Shown in pieces: positions 22,294 through 32,591 of a stretch of DNA of 64,000 bases. Location: positions 4,414,501 to 4,478,500 of the forward strand of contig NZ_CP165727.1 of assembly GCF_041200175.1 (NCBI RefSeq), given 5' to 3'. The notes beneath the pieces are model-generated. The model was given only the letters and a program-made list of their open reading frames with translations, was not told where the DNA came from and made no database searches. A program made the translations under genes and the position numbers. Every line of letters starts with the position of its first letter. Positions within the stretch are counted from its first letter, which is position 1. The stretch comes from Streptomyces sp. R33. Lineage in GTDB: Bacteria; Actinomycetota; Actinomycetes; Streptomycetales; Streptomycetaceae.

Positions 22294-23880
22294 CTAAAGC
22301 TCGTCAACCGGATTCGGCGGGTCCACCGGCGGACTCACGCTCTTCGACGGCGGCGGCGACTTCGACGGCGACTTCGACGGACTGCTCGACGCCGACGTCG
22401 ACGGGCTGGTCGAAGGCGACGCGGACGGGCTCGTGCTCGGCGTGAACTTGCTGCTGCGGCTCGGCAGCGGCGAGGACTCCTCCGACGAGCGCGAGGGCTG
22501 CGTGTCGTGCGACGGCGTGCTCTGCGAGGCGGACGGGGGCGTCTGCTGGCCGCTCGAGGAACTCTGGACGGCGGGCGGACTGCTGTCGTCCTTGTTCTTG
22601 TCCGACACGGAGTTGACGGCGTACGCCACGCCGCCCGCGATCGCGATGATCGCCAGCACCGCGAACAGCCACAGCTTCCACCGGCTGCTGCCGCGGTCGT
22701 CGTAGCCGTCGTAGCCGCCCTGGCCGCCCTGCCCACCGCCGTGGCCGTGGTTGTCGTACCCGCCCCCGCCGGGGAAGGCCGAGCCGTCGTCCGGGTTCAG
22801 CGGCGGCACCATCGGCTGCTGGAACGCCGAGGTCGTGGCGTGTGCCGGGTAGTTCTGCTGGCCGCCGTTCTGGCCCAGCGGCATCGCCGTGGTCTGCGCC
22901 GCGCCACCGCGTCCGTGCGGCAGGGCCATGGTGACCGGGCCGGTGTTCCAGGTGCCCGTGTTCGGACCCTGCTCGTGCAGCATCTGCAGCGCGTACTGGA
23001 CCAGCCCGCGCATCTCCTCGGCGCTCTGGAACCGGTCGTCCGGGTCCTTGGCGAGGGAGCGCATGACGAGCCCGTCGAGCTCCTGCGGGATGTGGTGGCC
23101 CTCCGGCAGCTGCGAGGGCGGGACCGGCGCGTCCTGCACGTGCTGGTAGACCACCGAGAGCGGGGTCTCGCCGGTGAACGGGGGCCGCAGCGCGAGCAGT
23201 TCGTACAGCAGGCAGCCGGTCGCGTACAGGTCGGAGCGGTGGTCCACCGCCTTGCCGAGCGCCTGCTCGGGCGACAGGTACTGCGGGGTGCCCATGACCA
23301 TGCCGGTCTGCGTCATCGTCGACTGGGCGCCGTGCAGGGCTCGGGCGATGCCGAAGTCCATCACCTTCACCGCGCCGGCATCCGTGATGATGACGTTGGC
23401 GGGCTTGATGTCGCGGTGCACGATGCCGTGCTGGTGCGAGTACGCGAGCGCCTCGAGCACGCCCGAGACGATGATCAGCGCCTGCTCGGGGCCCGGGGCC
23501 TCGGCGCTGATCAGCAGGTCGCGGATGGTGCGGCCCTCGACCAGCTCCATGACGATGTACGGGACGGTGTTCGGGCCGACCTTGTCCTCGCCGGAGTCGT
23601 ACACGGCGACGACGGCGTGGTGGTTGAGCCCGGCGACCGACTGCGCCTCACGCGTGAAGCGGGCCTTGGAGACCGGGTCCTCGGCGAGGTCGGCGCGCAG
23701 CAGCTTCACGGCGACGGTCCGGCCGAGCCGGACGTCCTCGGCGGCGAACACCTCCGCCATGCCGCCACGGCCCAGGCGGTGGGTGAGCCGGTACCGGCCG
23801 TCGCCGACCAGGCCGCCGGCGCCCCAATGCTCAGGACCCTCGGCCATCCCGGCGCCGTTTCCCTCGGGTTCGGGTGCCAT
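22294..23880 (-). CDS. Transmembrane Ser/Thr protein kinase with Ser/Pro-rich extracellular tail
   Basis: A 528-residue Hanks-type kinase. Gly loop LGRGGMAEVFAAED, invariant Lys in VAVKLLRAD, catalytic HRDIKPANV, DFGIARAL, activation loop QSTMTQTGMVMGTPQYLSPEQ, and a conserved RSDLYATGCLLYELL lobe. A Gly-rich stretch precedes one membrane helix (KLWLFAVLAIIAIAGGVAYAV, about residues 400-422). The roughly 105-residue outer tail is almost entirely Ser, Pro and Thr, with no PASTA domain. ATG 23880 follows a GAGGA site; the longer frame upstream is not supported. It is divergent from a second kinase across 229 bp, in which I see no strong operator. Confidence 0.93.
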   Translation of the reverse strand: MAPEPEGNGAGMAEGPEHWGAGGLVGDGRYRLTHRLGRGGMAEVFAAEDVRLGRTVAVKLLRADLAEDPVSKARFTREAQSVAGLNHHAVVAVYDSGEDKVGPNTVPYIVMELVEGRTIRDLLISAEAPGPEQALIIVSGVLEALAYSHQHGIVHRDIKPANVIITDAGAVKVMDFGIARALHGAQSTMTQTGMVMGTPQYLSPEQALGKAVDHRSDLYATGCLLYELLALRPPFTGETPLSVVYQHVQDAPVPPSQLPEGHHIPQELDGLVMRSLAKDPDDRFQSAEEMRGLVQYALQMLHEQGPNTGTWNTGPVTMALPHGRGGAAQTTAMPLGQNGGQQNYPAHATTSAFQQPMVPPLNPDDGSAFPGGGGYDNHGHGGGQGGQGGYDGYDDRGSSRWKLWLFAVLAIIAIAGGVAYAVNSVSDKNKDDSSPPAVQSSSSGQQTPPSASQSTPSHDTQPSRSSEESSPLPSRSSKFTPSTSPSASPSTSPSTSASSSPSKSPSKSPPPSKSVSPPVDPPNPVDEL

Positions 23881-24109
23881 CAGTCCTCGCCGTCGTCTCT
23901 CTCGGCCGCCGCTCAGCGGTAGGTCCTTTTCGGGTGCTCCGATGAACGCTACAGCCTCGCAACAGGTCGCCGTTCGGACAATGGCGCGCCGTGGCCCCGT
24001 GGTCACGGAACGGGCACCCGGCTTGACGTGTGCTTGCCCTCCGGCAGACTGGGCCCGACATGCGCTCAGCCAGAGGCGTAGGGACACATCCCGAGGGGAA
24101 GCAACAGTC

Positions 24110-25798
24110 ATGAGCCAGGACGGCACTCAGGGCCAGTACGCGGGCGGCTCTCTGGCCGGTGGCCGTTACCAGCTAAGGGACTTGCTGGGTGCGGGCGGCA
24201 TGGCGTCCGTGTACTTGGCGTACGACTCGGCGCTCGACCGGCAGGTCGCCATCAAGACCCTGCACAGCGATCTCGGCCGCGAGCAGTCGTTCCGCGAGCG
24301 CTTCCGCCGTGAGGCACAGGCTGTTGCGAAACTGTCGCACACGAACATCGTCTCGGTCTTCGATACGGGCGAAGGCGAAGTGACGTTCAGCAACCGCGGG
24401 GCCGGCGACGCCGCGGTGATGCCGTACATCGTGATGGAGTACGTGGAGGGCCAGCCGCTCGGCTCGGTGCTCGAGACGGACATCCGCCAGTACGGGGCGA
24501 TGCCTGCGGACAAGGCGCTGAAGGTGACGGCCGACGTACTGGCCGCGCTGGAGGTCAGCCACGAGATGGGCCTGGTCCACCGCGACATCAAGCCCGGCAA
24601 CGTGATGATGACCAAGCGCGGCATCGTCAAGGTCATGGACTTCGGCATCGCCCGGGCCATGCAGTCGGGGGTCACCTCGATGACGCAGACCGGCATGGTC
24701 GTCGGCACCCCGCAGTACCTCTCGCCCGAGCAGGCGCTGGGACGCGGTGTGGACGCCCGCTCCGACCTGTACTCGGTCGGCATCATGCTCTTCCAGCTGC
24801 TGACGGGACGGATCCCGTTCGACGCGGACTCGCCGCTGGCCATCGCCTACGCGCACGTGCAGGAGGAGCCGGTCGCCCCGTCCTCCATCAACCGCTCGGT
24901 CACCCCGGCGATGGACGCGCTGGTGGCGCGCGCCCTGAAGAAGAACCCGAACGAGCGCTTCCCCACGGCCGCCGCCATGCGCGACGAGGTCGCGCGGGTG
25001 CTGTCGGCGGGCCAGACCGGTGCCCCGGTCATCGTCCCGGGCGCGCACCCGGGCACCAGCGGGGCGGGCGTGGGCTCGGCCGTGTTCCCGCCGGTGGACT
25101 CCGGGTTCCAGGCGCCGGCCCAGTCGGTGCAGCAGCCGTACGCGCCGACCCCGACGCCGTCCCCGTACGCACCGCAGACCCCGCCGCCGGTGGCGCAGCC
25201 GCACGGGCAGGGCGGGTACGCGTACCCGCCCCAGCAGCAGCCGGTCTCGCACCAGCAGCAGCAGTACGCGCCGCCGACCCCGCCCCCGTTCACCATCTCG
25301 CCGGCGGCCAACGCGGCCCCGGCCGGCGGGGGCTCCGGGAGCGGCGACAAGCGGAACATGCCGGTGATCGTCGGCGCGATCGCGGTGGCTCTGCTGGCCG
25401 TCGGCGGTCTGATCGCGGCGATCTCGATGAACGGCGACGGGGACAAGGACAAGGGCAGCGACAATGCCGCCTCGCCCAGTGCCTCCACGTCCGCCTCGGC
25501 CAAGACCGGCTTCAAGGGACCGGACGTCTCGCGCACGATCGAGTCGTCCAAGTGCAAGGAGCCGAGCAAGCACTACAGCGACGCCACCAAGTACACGGCG
25601 CCCGACCTGCGCTACAAGAACCTGCTCTCGGTCAAGGAGTGCATCCAGGCCTCCGGCGGCAAGTACAAGATCGTCGAGAAGGACGAGGCCGTGTACGGCA
25701 AGGACACCGTGCTCGACCAGACCCCGCGGCCCGGCGAAAAGATCGACAAGGAAGGCACGGAGTACACGCTGACCGTGTCGACCGGCAATCCGGAGTAG
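24110..25798 (+). CDS. Transmembrane Ser/Thr protein kinase with a single PASTA-like domain
   Basis: A 562-residue PknB-type kinase. LGAGGMASVYLAYD, VAIKTLHSD, HRDIKPGNV, DFGIARAM and MVVGTPQYLSPEQ are the kinase motifs (residues 17-280). A Pro/Gln-rich juxtamembrane region (about 300-410) and one helix (VIVGAIAVALLAVGGLIAAI, about 418-440) follow. The outside portion contains one PASTA-like unit (APDLRYKNLLSVKECIQASG through VLDQTPRPGEKIDKEGTEYTLTVSTG) and two cysteines. PASTA domains bind peptidoglycan or lipid II in related kinases; a lone, divergent copy may bind weakly. The gene ends at a strong terminator. Confidence 0.93.
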   Translation: MSQDGTQGQYAGGSLAGGRYQLRDLLGAGGMASVYLAYDSALDRQVAIKTLHSDLGREQSFRERFRREAQAVAKLSHTNIVSVFDTGEGEVTFSNRGAGDAAVMPYIVMEYVEGQPLGSVLETDIRQYGAMPADKALKVTADVLAALEVSHEMGLVHRDIKPGNVMMTKRGIVKVMDFGIARAMQSGVTSMTQTGMVVGTPQYLSPEQALGRGVDARSDLYSVGIMLFQLLTGRIPFDADSPLAIAYAHVQEEPVAPSSINRSVTPAMDALVARALKKNPNERFPTAAAMRDEVARVLSAGQTGAPVIVPGAHPGTSGAGVGSAVFPPVDSGFQAPAQSVQQPYAPTPTPSPYAPQTPPPVAQPHGQGGYAYPPQQQPVSHQQQQYAPPTPPPFTISPAANAAPAGGGSGSGDKRNMPVIVGAIAVALLAVGGLIAAISMNGDGDKDKGSDNAASPSASTSASAKTGFKGPDVSRTIESSKCKEPSKHYSDATKYTAPDLRYKNLLSVKECIQASGGKYKIVEKDEAVYGKDTVLDQTPRPGEKIDKEGTEYTLTVSTGNPE

Positions 25799-25823
25799 CC
25801 GGGGCAATACGGGGTAACGGGAC

Positions 25824-25867
25824 GGCATCCCGGGCGACCCTGACGGGGCGCCCGGGATGCCCGTTTT
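25824..25867 (+). terminator. Intrinsic terminator after the second kinase gene
   Basis: GGCATCCCGGGCG (25824-25836) pairs perfectly with 25849-25861, 12-base loop, followed by CGTTTT. Confidence 0.85.
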
Positions 25868-25925
25868 GCCCCACCGTGTCAACCTGAGCACAACATCTCG
25901 GCGCTCGGGACGGGAGGGGCTCCCC

Positions 25926-26534
25926 GTGACTCAACGCCTCCGCACACAGCGCTGGCTGGCCGGGGCCGCAGTGGCCGCCGCCGCGCTGTCCCCCGCCGCC
26001 CCCACCGCGTCCGCCTCGTCCGCCGCCGCCTCGTCCCCCGCCGGCCTCACCGCGGCCGTACGCCCGCTCGCGCCGGCCGCCCCGCACACCTCGGGATCGG
26101 CCTCCCGCAGGGCACCGAAGGCCGATCCCGACGACACCGCAGACACCGGCGACAGCTCCGACACCGCCGGCACCGACCCGGTGGCCGACGTACCCCACGA
26201 GGCGTACGAGGAGCTCGCCGGCAGCGCCGCCGGGGTCGGGCGGGAGCACCCCGGGCGTCCGGCGGCCGAACCCGCGAACCCGGACACCGTGCTGGCCGCC
26301 CGCCCCCTCCCGGTGCGCCCGCACCACCGGCCGGCCGGACAGAAGCCGGTTCCGCCGGTTCCGCCGGTTCCGCCCAGCCCGCCGAGCCCGCCGTCCGCAG
26401 TCACCGCGCTCGGCACCGGGCCGAACGAGCGCGCCGCCGATCTGGCCGCGCACATACTGCCGCTCGGCACCGGATTCGCCCTGATGGGGCTGGGTCTGGG
26501 CTACCTCGGGATGCGGCTGCGCAAGGGCCTCTGA
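25926..26534 (+). CDS. Secreted Pro/Ala-rich protein with C-terminal membrane anchor
   Basis: A 202-residue protein from GTG 25926 (GGGAGGGG upstream). The N-terminal signal WLAGAAVAAAALSPAAPTASA is followed by a low-complexity Ala/Ser/Asp region, a VPPVPPVPPSPPSPPS polyproline stretch, and a C-terminal helix ILPLGTGFALMGLGLGYLGM ending RLRKGL. This is the layout of a surface-anchored type I membrane protein; there is no sortase LPxTG motif. Function unknown. Confidence 0.7.
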   Translation: MTQRLRTQRWLAGAAVAAAALSPAAPTASASSAAASSPAGLTAAVRPLAPAAPHTSGSASRRAPKADPDDTADTGDSSDTAGTDPVADVPHEAYEELAGSAAGVGREHPGRPAAEPANPDTVLAARPLPVRPHHRPAGQKPVPPVPPVPPSPPSPPSAVTALGTGPNERAADLAAHILPLGTGFALMGLGLGYLGMRLRKGL

Positions 26535-26630
26535 CCCCGGCCGGGGTGGGCCGCCAGGTCCCCTCTCCGTGGGACGCGAGGCCCCTCCTCCCCCTTCCGG
26601 CCTACTCCTCAGGACGGTTGCGGCGATCGG

Positions 26631-26656
26631 CATACTCGGTATACATACTGAGTATG
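26631..26656 (+). promoter_or_regulatory. PadR operator overlapping promoter and start codon
   Basis: CATACTCGGTAT (26631-26642), two bases, then ATACTGAGTATG (26645-26656) form an inverted repeat with one mismatch. TATACA at 26640-26645 inside it is a good -10, putting the transcription start at about 26652, next to ATG 26654. The operator thus covers promoter and start codon and implies autorepression of a leaderless transcript. Confidence 0.8.
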
Positions 26657-27301
26657 TCGATCCGCCACGGCCTTCTCGCCCTGCTGGAAAGGGGTCCTCG
26701 GTACGGCTCTCAGCTGCGTACCGAGTTCGAATCCCGCACCGGCTCCACCTGGCCACTCAACGTCGGGCAGGTGTACACCACGCTCGCCCGGCTGGAACGC
26801 GACGGCCTCGTCGCACCCGGCGGCGAGGACTCCGCCGGGCACACCCTCTACGCCATCACCGACTCCGGACGCGCCGAACTGCACCAGTGGTACGAGCGTC
26901 CCGTCGACCGCACCAACCCGCCCCGCGACGAGCTGTCCATCAAGCTCGCCATGGCCGTGGGCGCCCCCGGCGTGGACATCCGCGCCGTCATCCAGGCCCA
27001 GCGGCACGCCACGATCAAGGCGATGCAGGACTACACCCGGCTCAAGGCGCAGGCGCTCGCCGCGATCGAGACCGGGAAGTCCCGCGAACGCGACGACGTG
27101 GCCTGGCTGCTGGTCCTGGAACAGCTGATCTTCCAGACCGAGGCCGAAGCCCGCTGGCTCGACCACTCGGAATCACGGCTCGTACGGCTCTCCCTGCCGG
27201 CCGACCGGAGAGCCGAGCCCGACCCGCCGCAGGCCGCCGAAACCGACGGCATCGCCGTCACCGCACCCCAGCCCCGCGCCTCCCGCACGCCGCGGAGCTG
27301 A
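26654..27301 (+). CDS. PadR-family transcriptional regulator
   Basis: A 215-residue winged-helix regulator starting MSIRHGLLALLERGPRYGSQLRTEFE, with the recognition region NVGQVYTTLARLERDGLV and the wing PGGEDSAGHTLYAITDSG. The C-terminal half is the helical dimerisation domain. First gene of a PadR-ABC ATPase-permease operon (29 bases to the next ATG); such regulators repress their exporter until a toxic ligand binds. The ligand is unknown. Confidence 0.9.
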   Translation: MSIRHGLLALLERGPRYGSQLRTEFESRTGSTWPLNVGQVYTTLARLERDGLVAPGGEDSAGHTLYAITDSGRAELHQWYERPVDRTNPPRDELSIKLAMAVGAPGVDIRAVIQAQRHATIKAMQDYTRLKAQALAAIETGKSRERDDVAWLLVLEQLIFQTEAEARWLDHSESRLVRLSLPADRRAEPDPPQAAETDGIAVTAPQPRASRTPRS

Positions 27302-27330
27302 CGCCACCACCGTCCCAGGGGGGACCTCCC

Positions 27331-28097
<767 letters not shown>

Positions 28098-28101
<4 letters not shown>

Positions 28102-30920
28102 AGTCCTCGTACCACGCCTGGATCGCGGCCATCCGGATCGCCCGCCGCGACGCCTGGCGCGCGAAGGGCCGCAGCGCCCTCGTCCTCGCGATGATCGCCC
28201 TGCCGATCGTCGGCGTGAGCGCCGCCGATCTCACCGTGCGCAGCGCCGAGCTCTCGCCCGAGCAGAAGGTGTCCCGTCAGATCGGCGCGGCGGACGCCCG
28301 GCTGAGCGATTCGAACCTGAGCGGGCCCGTCTACCAGGACGTCGAGGGCAGGAACTCCATGCCCGTCGGCGGCTACGACAAGTACGTCCCCGGCGCGGAG
28401 TCGAATCCGAACCTGCTGACCTCGGTGATCCCGGCAGGTGCCCAGTCCCTCAAGGACAGCACCGCGCACACCAAGATCCGCACCCGGTACGGCCTGCTGG
28501 AGACCGATCTGCGGGAGATCGACGCGGCAAGCCCGCTGGTCAAGGGCATGATCGAGATGAACCGCGGGCGGCTGCCGCAGGAAGCGGGCGAGGTCGTCGC
28601 CACGACCGCCTTCCTGAAGGAGTCCGGCTTCTTCGTGGGCTCCGAGTTCCGCGCACGCGGCTCGGAGACGTGGTTCCGGATCGTGGGCGCCTACGAGCTC
28701 CCGTCCGAGCTCGGGAAGACCGAGATCCTCGCCCCGCCCGGCACCCTGCTGACCCCGCTCGACAAGGCCTTCCAGGCCGCCGGGGTCCCCGGGGTGGTCG
28801 CCACCGACAGCTACCTGGTCAAGGTCGGCGGCGATGGTTTCACGTGGAACATGGTCAAGGCGCTCAACACGAAGAGCGTGCAGGTCGTCTCCCGCGCCGT
28901 GCACCTCGACCCGCCGGCCGAGTCCGAGGTGCCGTACATCGCCCAGCAGAAGGAGCTGGGCTACTACCACCCGGACGGCGAGCTCCCGGTCACCGAACTG
29001 GCCGTCCTGGCCACCGTCGTCGGCCTCGCGATGCTGGAGATCTGCCTGCTGGCCGGACCCGCCTTCGCGGTCGGCGCCCGTCGCTCGCGCCGCCAGCTGG
29101 GCCTGGTCGGCGCCAACGGCGGCGACCGGCGCCACATCCGGGCCATCGTGCTCTCCGGCGGTCTCGTCATCGGAGCCGCGGCCGCGGTCTGCGGCACGGT
29201 CCTCGGCATCGCCCTCACCCTGGGGCTGCGGCCGGTGCTGGAGGAGTACCTCGGCGCCCGCTTCGGCGGGTTCACGCTGCGCCCGCTGGAGATCCTCGGC
29301 ATCGCCCTGCTCGCCGTCGTGACCGGCCTGCTGGCCGCGATCGCCCCGGCCGTCACCGCCTCCCGGCAGACCGTGCTGGCCTCGCTGACCGGCCGTCGCG
29401 GGGTCCGCCGGGCCAACCGGGTGCTGCCCGTCCTCGGCCTGATCGCCCTCGGCACCGGCGCCGCGATCGCCCTGTACGGCACCGCCTCCCGGATGGGCGC
29501 CACCGTCGTCGCGGGCGGCAGCGCCATCGCCGAGCTCGGCATCGTCGCCCTCACCCCGGTGCTGGTCGGCCTGTTCGGGCGGCTCGGGCGCTGGCTTCCG
29601 CTGTCGCCGCGGCTCGCGCTGCGCGACGCCGTCCGCAACCGGGGCCGTACGGCGCCTGCCGTGGCCGCCGTCCTGGCCGCCGTCGCCGGCACCGTCGCGG
29701 TGGCCACGTACCAGCACAGCATGGAGCTGCAGGCCCGCCACGAGTACGTCGCCGAACTCCCGGACAACTCGGGGATCGTGGCCGTCCGCGAGCACGGCCG
29801 CAGCAAGGACATGGGCGCCGTCCGCGAGGCGGTGACGCAGGAACTCCCGCTGGCCGTACGGGCGGACGTGGACTACATCGCGTACGGCAAGCCCGGCTGC
29901 GAGAAGTTCACCGGCCGCGAAAGCTGCGGACGGGCCGAGATCATGCGGCCCAAGGAGCAGCGCTGCCCGCTCTACGAGGCCAAGGACGGGCCCGACTCGT
30001 TCGGCCCGGCGGAGAGGAAGGCGCTGCGCAAGGACCCGCGCTGCACGTACAAGCGCCACTCCGCGCAGTTCGTCGTGGTCGTCGCCGACGAGAAGCTGCT
30101 GACGGCGCTCGCGGTCACCGATCCGGGCGCGGTCTCCGCCCTGAAGGAGGGCAGGGCCGTCTCCTTCGACAAGCGCAACGTCAAGGACGGCAAGGTCACC
30201 GTCCGGCTGATCGACAACAACAACGACGTCTTCGAGCCGGGGGTCGATCCGAAGGGGGAGGACAAGGTCTTCGCCGTCCACCAGGCGCCCGACACCGCCG
30301 AGGGGTACGGCCTGGAGCTCGTCCTGCCGCCCGCCGCGGCCAAGAGCGCCGGGCTGACCACCCTGCCGTTCGCCTCGTACTTCACCCTGGACGGCACCGC
30401 CACCAGCCGGCAGAAGCAGCGGGTGGCCGCGCGGATCGACCAGATCGGCGTGGAGGCCCCCGTCACCATCGAGGCCGGCTACCAGGCCGATGCCGACATC
30501 ACGATGCTGGCCCTCACCGTCTTCGCGGGCCTGGTCACCATCGGCGCGGCCGGCATCGCCACCGGACTCGCACAGGCCGATGCCGAGGCCGATCTGAAGA
30601 CCCTGGCGGCGGTCGGCGCACCGCCACGCGTGCGGCGCACGCTCAGCGGTTTCCAGTGCGGGGTGGTGGCCCTGATGGGCGTGGTCCTGGGCTCGGCGGC
30701 GGGCATCCTGCCGGCGGTCGGCCTGCGGCTCGTCCAGCGGCGGGAGACGGAACACCTCATGGAGATGGCCGGCGACGCGAACGACAAGCTGTTCGTGCCG
30801 ATCGCGGTGCCGTGGGAGACCCTCGGCGGGCTGCTCGTCGTGGTCCCGCTCGGCGCGGCCCTGCTGGCCGCCCTGGTCACCAAGTCCAGCGGCGCCATGG
30901 CCCGGCGCGCGGCGGGCTGA
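28098..30920 (+). CDS. FtsX-like ABC permease
   Basis: A 940-residue permease with two FtsX units. The first helix (ALVLAMIALPIVGVSAADL) precedes an extracellular domain of about 260 residues; a block of helices (about 305-550, including TELAVLATVVGLAMLEICLLAG and RRSRRQLGLVGANGGDRRHIRA) follows. A second outer domain, with cysteines (PGCEKFTGRESCGR; QRCPLYE; RCTYKRH), leads to the final FtsX core (ALTVFAGLVTIGAAGIATGLAQADAEADLKTLAAVGAPPRVRRT). Together with the ATPase it forms a probable mechanotransmission-type exporter. A degenerate parS-like word lies inside the gene at 28837-28850. Confidence 0.9.
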
Positions 30921-30938
30921 CGGTCACTGTGCGTTCAC

Positions 30939-30974
30939 GCCCCCGTACAGGGTGGATCACGCCCGTACGGGGGC
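30939..30974 (+). terminator. Probable terminator of the PadR-ABC operon
   Basis: GCCCCCGTAC (30939-30948) pairs with GTACGGGGGC (30965-30974) across a 16-base loop, between the permease stop and bpa. Confidence 0.6.
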
Positions 30975-31013
30975 ACACCGTGTGAGTAAGACGGTGTACG
31001 AGAGAATGACGGC

Positions 31014-31547
31014 ATGGAGATGCCGAGGAGTGAACGGTCGCAGGACAGCCCCCCGCACGGCCTGATCGTGGGACAGGACGGGATGCCGGTCGGCGGCGCC
31101 GATGACGAGTCGCGCGAGGTCCCGGTGACGGAGATGGTCGAACAGCCCGCCAAGGTCATGCGGATCGGCAGCATGATCAAGCAACTTCTGGAAGAGGTCC
31201 GCGCCGCACCTCTGGACGAGGCCAGCCGGGTCCGTCTCAAGGACATCCATGCAGCGTCCGTGAAGGAGCTGGAGGACGGTCTGGCTCCCGAGCTCGTGGA
31301 GGAACTGGAGCGCCTGTCGCTCCCGTTCACGGAGGAGGCGATCCCCTCCGAGGCGGAACTGCGCATCGCGCAGGCCCAGTTGGTGGGCTGGCTGGAAGGC
31401 CTGTTCCACGGCATCCAGACGGCCCTGTTCGCGCAGCAGATGGCGGCGCGGGCCCAGCTGGAACAGATGCGCCGCGCCCTCCCCCCGGGCGCCCCGACGG
31501 ACGACGAAGACGCCCACGGCGCCATCCGCTCGGGCCCGTACCTGTAG
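31014..31547 (+). CDS. bpa: Bacterial proteasome activator Bpa
   Basis: A 177-residue homologue of mycobacterial Rv3780 (DUF2587). The core MRIGSMIKQLLEEVRAAPLDEASRVRLKDIH and the VKELEDGLAPELVEELERLSLPF stretch, then WLEGLFHGIQTALFAQQMAARAQLEQMR, form the ring-building helical bundle. The C-terminus is SGPYL, close to the GQYL motif that docks in the 20S alpha-ring pocket. In actinobacteria it opens the proteasome independently of ATP. The proteasome genes are not in this window. It is flanked by terminators and is a single-gene unit. ATG 31014 is the start used. Confidence 0.93.
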   Translation: MEMPRSERSQDSPPHGLIVGQDGMPVGGADDESREVPVTEMVEQPAKVMRIGSMIKQLLEEVRAAPLDEASRVRLKDIHAASVKELEDGLAPELVEELERLSLPFTEEAIPSEAELRIAQAQLVGWLEGLFHGIQTALFAQQMAARAQLEQMRRALPPGAPTDDEDAHGAIRSGPYL

Positions 31548-31556
31548 ACGACGGTG

Positions 31557-31588
31557 GTGGCGGGGCTTGCGAGCCCCGCCACTGTCGT
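31557..31588 (+). terminator. Terminator after bpa
   Basis: GTGGCGGGGCT (31557-31567), TGCG loop, AGCCCCGCCAC (31572-31582), then TGTCGTTT. Several CCGGCCCCGCC repeats follow up to about 31645. Confidence 0.8.
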
Positions 31589-31727
31589 TTCCGGCCCCGC
31601 CCCTGTCGTTCCCGGCCCCGCCGCACCATCCGGCCCCGCCGGCGTGCGAGGCGCGGGGTCCGGGCGCAGTGCCCCCCGGGGAAGTGCAGCTCCCCACAGG
31701 GGACATGGCCCGCGCATACTCATGGGT

Positions 31728-32591
31728 ATGACCTACGACGCGATCGTCCTGGCCGGCGGCGCCGCAAGACGACTCGGCGGCGCGGACAAACCCGCCCTCC
31801 ACGTAGGCGGACGCGCCCTCCTCGACCGCGTCCTGGACGCCTGCACGGACGCCGGCACCACCGTGGTCGTCGGCGGCCGCCGCCCCACCTCCCGCCCGGT
31901 CCGCTGGACCCGGGAGGACCCGCCCGGGGCCGGCCCCGTCGCCGCCCTCGACGCCGGTCTGCGCCAGACCACCGCCGAGCTGGTCCTCGTACTCTCCGCC
32001 GACCTCCCGTTCCTCGACCGGGCCACGGTCCGCGCGCTCCTGGATTCCGCCGGAGGCGAGGGCGCCCTTCTGCGCGACCCCACCGGCCGCGACCAGCCGC
32101 TCGTCGCGGCCTACCGCGCCGAACCCCTGCGCCGCGAGATCGCCCTCCTGGCTACCGAGCACGGCGGCCTCTCCGGGCTCCCCCTGCGCGCCCTCACCGC
32201 CGAGCTGGACCTGGCCAAGGTGACGGACACTGCGCCACTCGCCTCCTTCGACTGCGACACCTGGGACGATCTCGCAGCCGCCCGCGCCAGGATCAGGGAG
32301 CATGGAAGCGTGCTGGACCAATGGATCAACGCCGTCAAGACCGAGCTGGGCATCGACCTCGCCGTCGACACCAAGACCCTGCTCGACCTCGCCCGCGACG
32401 CCGCGCACGGTGTCGCCCGGCCCGCCGCCCCCCTGACCACCTTCCTGGTCGGCTACGCGGCCGCCCAGGCCGAAGCCACCGGCACCGACCCCGCCACCGC
32501 CGTCGCCGAGGCCTCCCGCAAGGCAGCCGACCTGGCCTTGCGCTGGGCCGCCGAAGCCGAGGCCGAGGCCGAACAGAACGGCTCAGGATGA
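31728..32591 (+). CDS. mobA: MobA-like molybdenum cofactor guanylyltransferase fused to a DUF6457 domain
   Basis: A 287-residue protein. Residues 1-185 are a nucleotidyltransferase: MTYDAIVLAGGAARRLGGADKPAL is the LAGGxSxRxGxDK motif, GPVAALDAGL and LVLSADLPFLD the metal-binding region, and SFDCDTWDDLAAAR the C-terminal strand. A further 90 residues (LDQWINAVKTELGIDLAVDTKTLL onward to AAQAEATGTDPATAV) match the small helical domain called DUF6457, normally a separate protein. MobA attaches GMP to molybdopterin. ATG 31728 is used (31722 is two codons upstream). The ATGA overlap with moeA supports joint expression and the cofactor assignment. Confidence 0.85.
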   Translation: MTYDAIVLAGGAARRLGGADKPALHVGGRALLDRVLDACTDAGTTVVVGGRRPTSRPVRWTREDPPGAGPVAALDAGLRQTTAELVLVLSADLPFLDRATVRALLDSAGGEGALLRDPTGRDQPLVAAYRAEPLRREIALLATEHGGLSGLPLRALTAELDLAKVTDTAPLASFDCDTWDDLAAARARIREHGSVLDQWINAVKTELGIDLAVDTKTLLDLARDAAHGVARPAAPLTTFLVGYAAAQAEATGTDPATAVAEASRKAADLALRWAAEAEAEAEQNGSG

